A DNA stretch of 64,000 bases. Source: Epiperipatus broadwayi. Its lineage: Eukaryota > Onychophora > Udeonychophora > Euonychophora > Peripatidae. A program made the translations under genes and the position numbers. The notes under the pieces are model-generated. The model saw nothing but the letters and a program-made list of their open reading frames with translations. It was not told the origin of the DNA and searched no databases. Below are positions 1-13,668 of the stretch, piece by piece (position 1 is the first letter of the stretch; each line of letters starts with the position of its first letter). Location: positions 3,285,911 to 3,349,910 of the forward strand of contig JAQFVV010012441.1 of assembly GCA_028023455.1 (NCBI GenBank), in the 5' to 3' direction.

Positions 1-1473
1 TCGGATTGGTTGTAGTCTTTCATCTTTTGTGTTGATAATGACCACTCTATTTCTCTCCCATCATTTTCTCTTCTTTCATCCTGGAATCTGTCTACATTGC
101 TGTCTTCTCCACTTCAAAACTAGCAGACCTATTAATACTTTTGCTATAAAGTAAGATCATCTCATGTCTTTAACAGTATTTTTTTGACATGTTTAGCACA
201 CTGAATTCCTGGTGGCAATCACAAAATAAACTACTTAACTTTGAATTAATTTATATTGGGATGTTTTCCAAAACACCTTTATCTCAAATTTAAACACAAT
301 ATTTATAATTATATAAAATGTATTTCTTTCACATTTATATTTTTAGTAATATTAGTTTTCCATGTAATTATAAAATAACTAATTTTTGGTGAATGGAAAG
401 AAAGAGGAAACAAAATAATTACTACCAATCATCAAAATATGTTCTCCAACATTATCTACTTTTAGTTCTAGCTAATTTCAACAAAATATCTGGATTTAAC
501 ATCAAATTTACACTAAAAAAAAGGCAGCTAATATATTTCATTGAGTCTCTTCTTGAAGTCAGATCTGAAAGAGTATGTGCTTTCCTATGCATATCAAATA
601 GTAAACTTAATTAGTTGTGGAGGGGTTAGTCTGACTTTGGGGTTAATTAACTACTTTCTCTTACTTCCTCTTTATTACAGGGGTTATAATTTACTATTTA
701 TATCAATATAAGTATATGCTACGCATATATGTGTGATACGTGTACATTCATACTGATAGTTACCATATTAACAAATTAGTTTTTTTATGTGTAAGCTATT
801 TATACTTTATTAAACTGTCTTTAATAATTTGGTGATAATGCACCCTTGTAATGTGAGTAGTGCCATTTCGCAATCAGTTTGTACCATAACAATATATATC
901 AGAAAAGGTGAATCTTGAGTAATTATTTGAAAACAAAATCTTTAAGATTAGTTTTCCTTCTTGATAATTATGCAACGAAAATTGTTAGTATATATATTTT
1001 AATCAGATTGCTATTTTTCTTTTAAAATAAAAAAAATCTAAAGAAGTTTACATAAATTATTCATAATAACTTTGAAAGAATTTTGTCAAAATATTTAAGT
1101 CAAACCGTTAAAATAGGAAAACATATAACTTTCATATACTAGAGAAGTAATATACTAAAATTCTATCATGATCATCAATAGTTCCGCCTAGGCAAAACCG
1201 TGATCGCGGTAGAATTTTGGTGTAAATTTGTTATTCTACTAGTATTTCAATGTTACATGTTTTTCAATCAAACCGTGTATTACCATTTATTTTTAAAACA
1301 TTCTCAAATGGCTACTGTATTATATATATAAAATATTTAAATACATGTATATTATCTCGCATTTTCAATGATATGGATGACTGAAGAGTTGAAGGATGGA
1401 GAGGATTGACGCTTATGCTTTAAACTTGAAGGTTTGCTATCTTTATATGGACTGAGCTCTGATTGTATATATT
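1..1473. other. A+T-rich DNA, nothing identified
   Basis: No coding remnant or repeat family was recognised. An imperfect inverted repeat near 1157-1218 (arms around AAAATTCTA and TAGAATTTT) is the only local structure seen. The 73-codon open frame at 393-614 has no recognisable motif and is probably chance. Confidence 0.5.
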
Positions 1474-1520
1474 TATGGGAGATGGTGATCTGGACCAACT
1501 GATAAGTGCTGGTTCAGCAT
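1474..1520 (+). repeat. Dispersed repeat segment, copy 1
   Basis: About 47 bases around GATAAGTGCTGGTTCAGCAT match the reverse complement of 12243-12289 at roughly 85% identity by eye. Some 80 bases downstream (1580-1640) there is a tRNA-like B-box match, GAGTTCAAGTCC, so the whole 1470-1690 block may be an old tRNA-derived SINE. The family was not identified. Confidence 0.5.
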
Positions 1521-2146
1521 GAATATTATTGGAGATCATTTATCTTTTTCACATGTATTATCAGTTATATAAAATGTTGTATAGGATGGAGTGTATAGTG
1601 ATGGGGAGCTTGAAAGTCTGAGTTCAAGTCCTTATATATATCGAAGTGCTGTAGTATCTCACATTAATGGCCAATGGTTATTAAATAAAATTTGTTTGTA
1701 AGCGAATTAGAGTTTTTGTATTTTTCACTTATGAATACAGTGATAAATTTACATTATTTAGTTATACCGGTTGCACCAAAAGTTACTTTAACGTATTGTT
1801 ATTTTATTAATCATAGTTACGTTTCATTATTTATTTGCATTTTGTTATCTACTATATTTTTTAACACAATTAAACATTTATTTAAAAAAAATAATGTAAT
1901 CATCATTAATAAACTTATAGATAAATAGGATTATTCTCACTTCCGGTCAAAGGAAGAAAAGACAGAAGAAAAAGTTAATTTCTAACTAATAATCATACAA
2001 ATTCTTATATGTTGATTTAATTTTTTCCTAATTTGTCATTTAATATAAAATATTTATATGAAGCAACCGAGCACGTCTTCCAAAATATTCAGCCATAAAT
2101 TTTATCTTATGTAATAAATAGTATAAAATACTAAATGATATCCATT

Positions 2147-2463
2147 AATTAATTCAGCGGTCCCCAACCTTTTTGCACTTAAAAGCACATTCTATAATAC
2201 TGGCCAGGTGGCAGGCACCATTTATTTTTTCAATAAAATGTATACTTGGATATTGTTAATGATAGACCCTTTTATGCTATAAAAGTATAGTATGACCTAT
2301 AATTTGATTACAATATGATACAATAATTTATAAATCTTAAAAATTAAATTTGTTGGTACCAGATAAATAATTTTTTATCATGTTCGGATAGCGCGGGCAC
2401 ACGTAAAATGGTCTGCCGCGCCATGGTGCCCATGGGCATAGGTTGGGGATCCCTGCATTAATT
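2147..2463. mobile_element. hAT-type MITE with 8-bp target duplication
   Basis: The element proper is 2155-2455 (301 bp). Its left end CAGCGGTCCCCAACCT and the reverse complement of its right end, CAGGGATCCCCAACCT, form terminal inverted repeats that differ at two positions. The flanking 8-mers AATTAATT (2147-2154) and CATTAATT (2456-2463) agree at 7 of 8 bases, as expected for hAT insertion. A CAG start followed by TCCCCAACC is typical of Charlie-like hAT ends, and the right end is locally CpG-rich (CGCGGGC, GCCGCGCC). No transposase is present, so it is non-autonomous. Confidence 0.8.
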
Positions 2464-5157
2464 AAACAGTGCAGTATATTCTAGTTATGAGAATGCTTTA
2501 TATTGTCTTTCTTTGAATCATTTTACGATGTGGAAAGAAAAGCATCCAATTGGTGAACGACACTAACCTCTGCCAATAACTAATCTAATTTACATATGTT
2601 TACTGAACTGTTTTCACATGGAAGCTTTGATAATGTAAGTTTATTATCAATAAATGTCTTAAATAAATTTATATGTTGATTATAAGTGGAACAAGTCATC
2701 TAGTATTTGCTATTAATATAGATTTTTTTTTTATCTAAATTAATGGAAACTAATAAGTATAATGATTATAGTCAAAAGCTTTTTATAATGCTCTAAGTCA
2801 AGCACATAATTTACTTGTAAATATTATAACCAATCAAATCTTTTCAGATATGCAAAGAACATCCAATGATTTGATTAATTACAAGTTATCTCAAAAGTGC
2901 TTTAATCGATTTATTACCTGTACATACGTGAATACATAACATTCAGAGACATAAACCTCTTCTTAAGCATTGGATATAAATTTTATCATACATTTATCAG
3001 TGCGTTAATATTCCATTATTATAAGTATATACATATTTCCAGTTTTATAATTAATATTTTCCTAGATAAAATACTAATTTAGTATAATTAACTATGGGCT
3101 AAAAGAGATGAAAGATTAAAAATACACTGTTGATCTTTTTTTTTTTTTTGTAAATGTATAATCGATATATTTGGTTTCAATTACATTTATAGTCTGTATC
3201 GAGTTAGCATCCCAAGGTAAATTTATATAATATATATATAGCACATACATTTATTGCAAATATAAATGCTAATTAAAATAACACATGAGAATTCAAGCCA
3301 CATCTGTTACAAAGTTTTATTATTTGCCTATTTACAAAAAGAAATAAAATTAATTAAGTCGCCAAACATGATTCGTTTAATAATATACTTACAATTAGGT
3401 ATATTTAATTAGTATTCCATTTAGGTGGAATGTTAATTTAATTGACATTTTATATTTAGGGAAATCATAATTACTTTCAGACGACTGTCTGATTTTATTA
3501 TTATTTATTTATTAACATTATTTGCAAATAAGTTTAAATATAAATTGTTTAGTTTTTGTTCAATGACTAAGATTTATTTTTTTGTCTTTTTATAAACGGA
3601 GGGATCAGTTCTTAATGTTATAAAAGAGTTTTAAAAAAGATTAAGTATATATTTTCCTTTTTATATTTGAAATATTTTGATTGATTAAAATGACATCATC
3701 AGTCTTTGAGTATAGAAAGGATTATGGTTTGATTTAGACATCATTTTCAACCATTCACTGATCCATTATTAAATCAAGTTTTCTCATAATTTATTCCACT
3801 GTTCTTGTAGCTTATCCACCTTATTCTAGCATATTTTCTGATCTATCTATGATATACTTGCTCTTTTTTATGCCTTTCCTTAATATCTTAAGGAATCTAG
3901 TTTAGCACTCAAGTTTTCTCTTTAAATTCTTTCTAGTAACATCTTTATACTCACCTCTATTTTATCATTTTACTTATTTCTGAGTCAAGTCAGTGATATG
4001 TTTTTTTTTTTCAATCATGTATTTCATATTTGATCTTTCCTTGTTTATTCTACTGTTTATCTGCCTGTACTTTACTGCCTAACTTATAACAATTGGTAAC
4101 AGAAAGTATATCTAATATGAACTTGTATCTGTTGTATGATATAGCATTGTCAAAATATTATTAATAACTTTTCAAATTAAGGCATACTTTTATGAAAAGG
4201 TATTAAACAATCTTAATTTTAAAATTAATTTTTATCCATTATGTTTTCATGTATATTGAAGATGTTTATAACTGTTAACTTCTAATTCAGTACTATTTGT
4301 TTTTTTGTTTTATTTATTTTCTTTTAATTTTGTAGGCTTCTTGATTTTTTTATGGTTTGCATTTGTAAATCAATTTTATGCCTAGCGATTTTGTGTGAAT
4401 AGTATCCTTAGCAATGTTATCTGAGATATAATAAACTCAATATGAAAACACTGCTTGAGTTAGCCATTACTAAATTCAGAAATAAATAAGCAGACACTTG
4501 AGTTGATTTATCTGAATAAAAATAGGTCATCTGCTTTATTGTGATAAAAGTTTTCATAATGAATCATCAGATATCAGTCAAAATCTCAAAAAAAAATATC
4601 CAAATTTATTGTATTGTAGAAAACATGTTACAGAAAAAATAAAATTTGAATATTCAATTTTTTGTCTAAATTACGCAAATTTTGTGGATGATTTTTATTC
4701 TAAACTCTTTTTAAATAATTAATTTATCTCAAAGAATTTTGTGACTTAGTGAGTGGACTTACATATTTATCTGTATTATTAATACCTAGAATGAGAATCA
4801 GGTAGAAAGCTCTTAGACAATTAGTTGGCAATCTAATATTGATCAGTAAATGGTATCTAACTATTCCTTTCTGGAGGTTAAAACTCAAGATAAATTCTGG
4901 ATTAGTCAGAGAGGGTGTTGATGTGCTAACTTCAATGATTGTAATATGCAGTCTTCTTTATTGGGAAATGGGAGACTATATAATATTCCTTCAGTTAATA
5001 ACTTTCTCTATTTCTTTTTTTTTTAATTTATTGTGATGCTTTTACTATTTATTTTTATATCATTTTTTTAATTAAAAAAGAAAAAATATTTTGTAAAAAT
5101 ATAATACATTATCTCAAACACTTTGTAAAAATATATTCTCTCTCCTTATTGGTGCCA
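2464..5157. other. A+T-rich DNA, nothing identified
   Basis: No repeat family, coding remnant or structured element was recognised. It contains only short homopolymer and TA runs. The open frame at 4839-5036 has no motif. Confidence 0.4.
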
Positions 5158-5466
5158 ATGATATTATGAACCACTAAACATCACATAACTTTACTCTAAC
5201 TGTTATAACAGAAGCAAAACTTTTTATACAGTAATGACACCCAGGACAAGCCATAAGTAATCAATGGATGCAAGAAGGTTTGTGCATGAAATCCCTATCT
5301 AGTGCCTCAGATCCAAGACTCTTAACTAATTAAGGCCACAAGCAAGAAACTAGTCTGGGGGTGTTAGATGAATAGGCAGTAAATAGCGATTTTATGCACA
5401 AACATACTTGCATTCACGCTGGGTGGCACTACTGTATGGACAGTTTTGTTTTTATGATATTATGAA
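5158..5466. mobile_element. Foldback retroposon, family FB1, copy 1
   Basis: The core (5171-5453) is a large imperfect palindrome. The first arm, reading CAGTAATGACACCCAG then TCAATGGATGC, is repeated in reverse complement in the second arm (GGGTGGCACTACTG). The centre lies near 5310-5340. It is flanked by a perfect 13-bp direct repeat, ATGATATTATGAA, at 5158-5170 and 5454-5466. A 13-bp duplication fits LINE-type target-primed insertion better than a cut-and-paste transposon. Relatives lie at about 19.93, 28.07, 50.2-50.6 and 57.91 kb. FB1 is my working label; no coding capacity was seen. Confidence 0.75.
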
Positions 5467-7589
5467 TAGAGGCATTGAAATATATATAAATATTTTATTT
5501 TGAATTACATATTTTAAGTAATAGAAATTTAGTTGATGTGATACTTTTTAGGCCACAATTAACCATACTATTTATATTATTATTATTTGTAAACATATAC
5601 AGCATTGTGATATAATGTTATTGTGTCCACAAGTGTATTCATAACTTGGATCCCAAATTTGTATGGAATTAGAAAATATTTCCAAATGATGTCAAACTAG
5701 CTAGCTATCCAATTAGTAGTTGATAAATGGATATTTAGTTAGATTTACTTAGAGGGAAGGAATTCATTAAATCTTCTCATCAATTTGTAATTTATCGGCT
5801 TGACAACGTCTTTGCCCTGTATTGGCTACATATTTAGTAATGTGTATTTAACTTTAAGCTGTCTATTTAATGTTCATGAAATTAGTCTACAGATCATAAT
5901 AAATTTTATTGATTTATTATTTATAAGGGACCTAGTTCAATGTAGAACTGCTTGAAATAGTATTTGATAGCATGTCAACAGTATCATATAGCTCTGTTGT
6001 AGTTTACAATAATATGCATATATATATATATATATCCCTGTGTCTGTATATGTATATTTTTGTGATGAGACTTTACCATCTACTTTAGTAAACATATTGA
6101 ACAAAAGAAACTCCATGGATTGAGATATCACTTACATGATAAGCTAAACTTCATATATTCTACTAGACCTCAAATATCTTTAATAATAGAAATGACATCT
6201 CTGGAATCATGGACTATGGTATTGTATATCAATGGATTTCTGTTAGTGGAGAAGGGAAATATTTTAAAATATTATTATACATTATTATTAAAAAATGGAA
6301 ATGTGTATATATATATTCAAGTATTAATTATTTTAATGAGCACAAATAATTTTATGGCTTATCATATATATAACCCTAAGAATGTAAGCATTGAAAAAAA
6401 TAAGTCTGAAGATATTTTAAAGATAATTTTACAAGTCAGATTTTTATTGTCATTTAAATAAACCTATAAATAACACCCACCATTTGTTTTATTATTGCCA
6501 ATCTACTTTGTCAGATAAAAGATAATTTCTTTTACCTGATCTTCTATTTGTTATATAATAATAAATCGAGCATTGATACTTCCAAAAGACTGAAACTCTT
6601 AATTTGTTGTGATTTTTGTTTTTACATTAATTAAGCCAGCTTACAGCTTCAATATCAGCTTAGATAAAATACTTGTGGCTTACTAAGTATGTAATCCTAA
6701 GACTAAAAAGCTATTTCATGAAAGAAATTATCTTATGTGTTCAGATTTGTTTATTTTATGAACTAGATTCCCATATTCACAGTAGGTAGATAATGGAATG
6801 CCCTTAAGATAGAGTTAACTATATATCACCAATATAGTGTTCAATCTTTGCTATCTGCTAAATACTATATTGATGTAGGCAGTTTTTTTCTTTCACTTAT
6901 CTATGATCTTTCAATTTAGATCTTTTGTTTTGTCTTACTAATTTCAGACTCTTAGTGTGATAAAGAGTTTGGTCATCATAAATCTCTTATGCCATTGGTT
7001 ATTTATCTGCATGAACTGACATAGTAGATAATGTATGTTTGTGCACTTACACTACATACAGAATAATTTTGACAGTATATATGTTTTTGACATGCATATA
7101 TGTAAAACTATTGTTGGATGGGTGTACTTGACATTAAGGTTACATTACAGAGCTACGTTTGTGTAATTATGTTTATGTATATACTGGCAGAATAATTTCT
7201 ATACTGTTTTTTTTTCCACTTATTTTATTCTGTGGATACCTTACATCATATCCAATTTGAACTTGTGTTTTGTGGCTCCTTCTTACTTACAAATTCAAAC
7301 TGACATTTACTTAAGAGTTTTTCTTTTTTAACTTTTTTAAATTGAAAATGTTTTCTTAGAGACTTGAATAAATAATTCAAATGAAAGTGAGGACGATAAA
7401 TGAAGAAAAGAGGCTGTCTACAAGTTAATGGTTGTTTTCTTGTATTATAAGGCAATATAAATATATATTTATATTACTTATATTTGCCTTATTGGTGCAT
7501 ATTTTTTAGCATGCTATTATTAGGGTTTCTTGTGACTCTAGTTGCATGTTTGAACTTCTTGAGATTATATATTAATTTTAAAATGTAAA
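5467..7589. other. A+T-rich DNA, nothing identified
   Basis: Apart from short TA microsatellites (for example near 6015) nothing was recognised. The 113-codon open frame at 6120-6461 is rich in I, L, N and Y, has no motif, and overlaps no splice-like signals; I treat it as chance. Confidence 0.4.
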
Positions 7590-7760
7590 TATGTATATAC
7601 ATACATAGGGGTATGGGATAGTAATTAATACTTGTAACCTGAAGGTCTGAGTTTTAGCTATATGGATGCAACAGGCTTGGAATTTTTCTTTCACATAGAT
7701 GTTTTGTACCTGGTCCATCCTACCAGGCAATAATGGTCAGTAAATATGAATCTTATTTTT
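7590..7760 (+). repeat. Possible degenerate tRNA-derived SINE
   Basis: The segment reads GGTATGGGATAGTAATTAA, then GAAGGTCTGAGTTTTAGC, which resembles tRNA A- and B-box spacing. It then moves into a more complex tail (CCTGGTCCATCC) than its surroundings. No second clear copy was found in the window. Weak call. Confidence 0.25.
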
Positions 7761-9251
7761 ATCTAGAGAGTAAAAGCTTCAACTAACTTTGGCTATTTGA
7801 ATGAGCATTGGTGTGGTGACTAAAATTTAATATAATACTACCATTCCTGGGAAAGGAGAATAATAATTATGTGATGACTCCATAATATATACAGGATGCT
7901 TCAAATGCAGCATCATACAATAACTGCTACCCTGTGTCCTCAGTTCAGTTTTTATTTTTTTAAATTAATATATGAAATCAAGCACTAAAAGATATATTTA
8001 TTATTCTGTTCATATTGGCATGAGGCCCTGCACAAAATTTCTGGCATTATTAAGTTCCTCTTTATTTAATTTTTATAGAAGCTGAAGTTTTGCTACTTTT
8101 TAACACTATGCTTTTTTTTTTATGGATAATTAGTGACCCTGAACAATAATATCAGATACCATATTGTGTGATTTATTATATGTGGATTGTTTTTGTTTTT
8201 TTTAATTTTGCAATAAATGTAGTTATACAACTCTATGTCAATGACCTAAAGTACTGATACAATTGTATAACTTTTTTTTAATGCATGAGCAAGTTTTTTT
8301 ATGAGAGATATTCTAGCATATTAGAATGTAAATATTTTGATGCTGGACTTAATGGGAAACTCTTAGTAGATTGTTATTTAGATCATTTTTCAATTTTTTT
8401 CCCAATCAGTTGCATGAAACTTTGTTACTGGAATGTGCACAGATCAACAACCTATTATAAAAGTTATAAAACTGGTGATTTGGTCATTCAAATTCACATT
8501 ACGTAGGCAATAAAAGATACATGCATCAGCAACTTTTATGATCTTCTGTTTGTTAACATGTTGTCTTTGATCCATGTTGAAGACCACTATGAGTGGTACC
8601 ATCATTAATAAGGATCTTCAAAATCTAAAACCATATGATTTCATCTTATGAACTTATGTCTTAATGTTTGATCTATTCTGTGCTGATAAATAAGAATATT
8701 ATAGGAAATTAAAGTAGAAATTATATTGTAGCAGTAATGTATGTGGGATAAAATTGCAATTTTTTTTTTTAATGTCGAAAATGTTAGTTTTTTCTTCTTT
8801 TTCACAATTTTTATAATTGTTATATTGGAATTGGAATAACTATAATTTTGAGAAATATTCTATATAAATTTAAAGTAACTAGATTTAATTATGTTTGGAA
8901 AAATAATCAAAATATTTCCTTGTCCAAAAATACTGTGGTTTATAAAAGGTTAACTGAAATTTCAGATAGTCTGTGAGACATGTTGCAGGAAATATTCACA
9001 AGTATATAGTGTTTTTTAGTTGTTCTTGATGCAAGATCTAATATTAACAATTCAGCTTTAATTGATTTATTTTTTTAGGCTTGCAATGACTATGAGTATG
9101 TTTTTTTTAGTTTTGTACTGAATGAAATTTCATTAGAAACCTTGCAACACTTAGACAATGCCAACATCAATAACAATCAGCAATTTCAAACTGTTTGTTG
9201 TCAATGCAACCTCCTTTTAACAATAATGAAATTTATTTATATATATTGGGG

Positions 9252-9358
9252 TTTTTTTTCTCATGTGTCATAGCATCAGCTGGGAAGTGAACCTGCTAAC
9301 CCGGGACAACTGCTTGTAAAGCAACTGTTGCTGACCTCTCGACCACCAATGCTTGACA
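9252..9358 (-). mobile_element. tRNA-derived SINE (class II tRNA type), copy 1
   Basis: On the minus strand the tRNA-like body (9352 to 9273) starts GCATTGGTGGTCGAGAGGTC. This contains an A-box-like TGGTCGAGAGGTC of the kind found in leucine and serine tRNAs. The B-box region is decayed (GGTTCACTTCCC). The tail is TATGACACATGA followed by an A-run (T-run 9252-9259 on plus). Three more copies occur at 13702, 28351 and 46451. The shared start (GCATTGG) and body end (CCRATGC) would pair as a tRNA acceptor stem. Confidence 0.8.
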
Positions 9359-9639
9359 TATATGTATATTGTTAATACTGTTATTTTTTTATGTTTGCAA
9401 TAAAATCACCATTATTCTGGATATGTTAGAAATAAATTATGAGATGACTGATTTAAAAGCAAGCATGTAAATGATCTTTTCAACTTCTGTTTAGTAACTT
9501 TTGATCATATAAAATTGATTATTATCTATACAGTGCACAAAATTATTGTTTTTGTTTTTTATTTAAAATACTGTAATTTAGAATTGACCACGTTCTTCTA
9601 TAAGCTAAATTAGCATATGTTTAAAAGTGATTGAATATT

Positions 9640-10085
9640 TTTGCTAATATACACATTTTAAAATTTATTATTAATGCACTATGTAGTGTATTTTTTTCTT
9701 TATATAATCAATGCATGTTTTTTATTACTATTGTATTGAGTGAAACTTTTTTTTCTTTTATAATTCATTAACAATGAAAATCTTTACTTTGAATAAATCA
9801 TAAATGAAAGCACTGATTATATACTGGATGAAAACCATTTAAGTACATTAATTATATTTTAACTTTACAATCCAAATAAATGTTATGCAGTACTGCATAA
9901 TGAGTAAACTATTATAACTCATTTAATACTAGGATGATGTAGGGTTAATGAAGTTTATTCTATGACAACATCAATCTTGCAATACCTTTTTTTTTTTAAA
10001 ATTCAAATTTTTTTGACGATTATTATTGTGAATAATAGATTACAAATCAAAATAATGAGTACAAATTGTTGATGACTGCTATAGC
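9640..10085 (+). repeat. Dispersed long A+T-rich repeat R3, copy 1
   Basis: About 440 bp resemble 40310-40755 (same strand) and 46545-47000 (opposite strand). Shared landmarks in order are a TATTGAGTGAAAC / TACTGAATGAAAC block, TGAAAATCTTTACTTTG, a TTAATTATATTTTAA block, and TACAAATCAAAATAATGAGT near the right end. There are no obvious terminal inverted repeats and no coding motif. The family was not identified; it may be the untranslated part of a larger element. Confidence 0.6.
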
Positions 10086-11188
10086 GAATCCTCAGACATA
10101 GATCTGTCACTAACCAAGTTAAAAGTGTAAGTACAAACAACAGCCTTAAATAACTCACTTCTGTACATGGATCTCACATTCTTCTATAGATGAGCAGTTA
10201 TTAGGCTATCCAGCATCTGGATATTGAAGATTTGGAGAAGATTTGGATGCTGAAGATTTTTAGAGAAGATTTGGTGAAGAATGAATTAGTTAAATGACTT
10301 TAACAAATTCTTAACTATTAGTTTTTGTGTGAATAGAGAAAAATAAGGGCTACTTGGAGAAAATGGTCTAGTCTGATGCATAGAATGTTTTTTGTCATCT
10401 GACTAATGGTGATGATTTATTTGTTTATTTATATAAATTCCAGAAATATCAGCTAAAAGTCAGTAAATAGCTGCTATAAAACTATAATATAAAATTAAAA
10501 ATATTTATTTATATCTATAAAAATAACACTTTATACTGTATATAGAAATTTAGTGATTAGTAGGCTGCAATTGAAAATATGAATAAATAATAAAGGGCTT
10601 AATAAAAATCTATCATTATTCAATCTTTTAATTTTTGAATAAATCTTTCTTTTTTAATTATTAATAGTCTTTATACCTTGAGAGGGATTAGCTTTTTAAT
10701 TAGAAAGTTTACTTTAGACCTTGATAAAAGTTAGTAAAAGTAAATTAGAATGTTTATAAGCAGCTTTTTAAACTTAAGTTTGGTTTTTAATATTATGGAT
10801 GTTGAAGTTGTTTTTATTCATCTTACTATCACTTGAAAAATTGAGCAATTTAAGTAGTTATTTTGGATAGTAAGGTGCATTATCAACTGTTTTATATGAT
10901 TTATTGTTTGAATTTACAAAATATTTTATTTCCTTTCCAATCATCATACTGAATTCATTATGTGTTAGAAATGAATTTTGATTACTAGAATATATATAGT
11001 TGCTCGCTTGTATTCAGATCTATAGGTGATTGTACAAAGCTGTGGTTAGAATTAAAAACCTTATGGTTTCCTTTTTGAATTTTAGGCATTTTGCTTAAAT
11101 ATCCACATAAATCACAGGTTATTTGAAGATGTAAACTGTATTGGATTCTATTTTGAATTCTCATTGATAAGCAAAAATAAAATTAATC

Positions 11189-11200
11189 GGGGGGGGGGGG
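11189..11200 (+). repeat. Twelve-base G run
   Basis: An uninterrupted G12 in very A+T-rich DNA. Similar G or C runs occur at 36407-36416, 42139-42147, 46431-46440 and 61953-61963. Confidence 0.95.
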
Positions 11201-11910
11201 TATATATTACGATCTGGTAATCGCCGATTTAGTAATGCTGAAACAAAGAATTGCTATTGTTTATACATATATGTCATGGTATAATGATTAATTTATTTTC
11301 CTATCATATCCAAGAAGTGATTAGAATCCATATCTGTTTAAATTTTGATTTTCTTTTTTCCCAATTGTCAGTGCAACCAGCAGTTTTCTAGCCATTCTTA
11401 GAAGCCAAAACAGGAATGGAAACTCTTAAATTTTTTCTACTTGGCTATTGGAAAGCCTGACAAATAATGCTTTCTCAGCTATTTTTTTAGGATGTTGAAA
11501 GAGAAATCTTTACCATAAAGTGAACTATTTAGACGCTATTTTCTCTTTAGGTAATATATACGATTCATTCTATTTTTGATTCTTTGTCAACAGAATGACC
11601 TGAAGGGAAATGTAATTTACTTCATTAATTATATATATATATATATAGTTATTAGCTTTACTGAAAGAGGTTGTTTCCATCTGATGTGGAATTGAATTTC
11701 ACCCATACTAATATCACTTGTTAAATTATCAATTTCTATAAGAATTGAGATTGCAAATGTAAATGGCTATTTTGTGTTTGTTTGGTTATCTAATAAACAA
11801 ATAAGGGCCATACTAATTAATATATTGACAGTGCTCAGAAATGTCATTTCCAGTATTTACACACTCACGCATATATATATATATGTAATTACTTTTTAGT
11901 GTTTGGAATA

Positions 11911-12569
11911 TTGTTACATTTTTATTTACTATTGTCAAATTTACTCCACTCACAACTTTGACATCATCCACCTCAGATAAATACAATAATGATTATTACT
12001 AATTATTTTCTAAACTAGAGATTATCTCTAGCATAGATATAAACTTTAAACCTCAGTTAAAGATTAATATATCTGATTTTTAATTTTAAACATACACACA
12101 CACATGGAGTTATTCACCTTTCCTTTTCCCATGTGTAATATCTTTATAGATATATTAAACAGCCTCCATATTTTCCTATTCTTTTTAAATTCATATAAAT
12201 AAAGATACAATAAAAGACAAATGACCCCCAAGATGCATTTCGTGCTGAACCAGCACTCATCAGTTGGCTCAGGTCATTATCTCCCATATATTTCTATTAT
12301 ATAAAGAGTAATCTATAGGAAATTGTTACATTTTTATTTACCAGTGTCAAACTCACTCCACTTACAACTTTGTCACTATCCACCTCAGATAAATACAATA
12401 ATGATTATTACTAATCATTTTCTAAACTAGAGATTATTTGTAACACAGATATAAACTTTAAACCTCAATTAAAGCTTAATATATCTGATTTTTTAATTTT
12501 AAACATACACACACATGGAGTTATTCACCTATTTCTTTCCCATGGGTAATATCTTTTATAGATGTATGT
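11911..12569 (+). repeat. Direct duplication of ~245 bp, period ~412 bp
   Basis: 11911-12156 and 12323-12569 are the same sequence with scattered substitutions and small indels. Both begin ATTGTTACATTTTTATTTAC, carry CCACCTCAGATAAATACAAT and TTTTCTAAACTAGAGATTAT, and end GGAGTTATTCACC, then a TAATATCTTT block. The spacer (12157-12322) contains the minus-strand dispersed repeat at 12243-12289. Either a local segmental duplication was followed by insertion, or these are two copies of one interspersed repeat. Confidence 0.85.
12243..12289 (-). repeat. Dispersed repeat segment, copy 2
   Basis: Reverse-complement match of 1474-1520, with the shared core TGCTGAACCAGCACTCATCA on the plus strand. 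It lies in the spacer between the two halves of the 12-kb duplication. Confidence 0.5.
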
Positions 12570-13668
12570 AATCTGGCATAGAAATCTGTATAAATTCGTA
12601 TAAAATTAATGTAAAAAATATTAAACAGAGTTTAAATATAAAAGTTAAACTCTGTTTTAGTATTTTTACATTCATGTTTAGAATGGCAGAGTATTATATC
12701 AAAGCGTAATTTTATATGATTATAAAATATATCTAGTGCAAAACATCATGCTAGTCTTATTCTTTTTAGATAAAAAAAAAAAAATTATCTTTATCCTTGG
12801 GGGGAAGGGTAGTACCACAATATTATTTTATGCATCATATATATTGGTGATAGACTGAAAAATTAGTTGCACTTTAAAATAAAATATTTCATTTTCAATA
12901 TATGAATGTAAAAGTCTAACCATTATTTAGATATGAAATCAGGTGTTCATCTGATAAGGATAAATAATGAATGAGAAACTGGCTTGAATTTTTATTCTAG
13001 ACAATAATTTACAGTTTTATACAGAAGCAAAAATAAAGAATACATTACAAATCATTGATTACATACATATAACATAAGAAATATTGATCATGTAATAATA
13101 AATCATCATAATCTTTTTAAATACCTATAAGTGAAATGAAAATAATTATCTCTCACTATGTTATGTGCCATCAAACACAAACAAAAGATAGAACTGCCTT
13201 ATATAAATAATGTTAGCTTAGCCTGGAATTTAAGAACTTATATGGAAAATGAATTCAGACATCAATAATTGTAAAAATGAAATTTTTTTCATTGTAAAAT
13301 GTCAGCATTGCCATCATGAGTTTCTGTGAGCGGTTAATATATGGCTCTTGGTGAGGTCTTCATTTATTACGTTTGTATAATATTATATGTCTTAAATTTT
13401 ACTAAGTGACTCTACCTTGAGAATATAGAGTGAATTTAAATGTGATATTGTTTACATCCAAATAAATAAAATTCTATTCTTGTAATTAACATTTTCTAAA
13501 CAGACCTCCATATGAGATCTTGGATTGCAGATAAAATGCTACTCATTTTGTCTGTTTGGCAATTAGCCAAGAGTTTTTGTAGGATATTGATTTTATTTAT
13601 ATATGGTGGTTGAAGAAATCTTCACTATCAGTCTATTTATATCTATATAAAGCCATGAACTACATTTT

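Noticed and set aside
6120-6461. 113-codon plus frame
   Set aside because: Composition is that of random A+T-rich DNA, with no motif or splice context.
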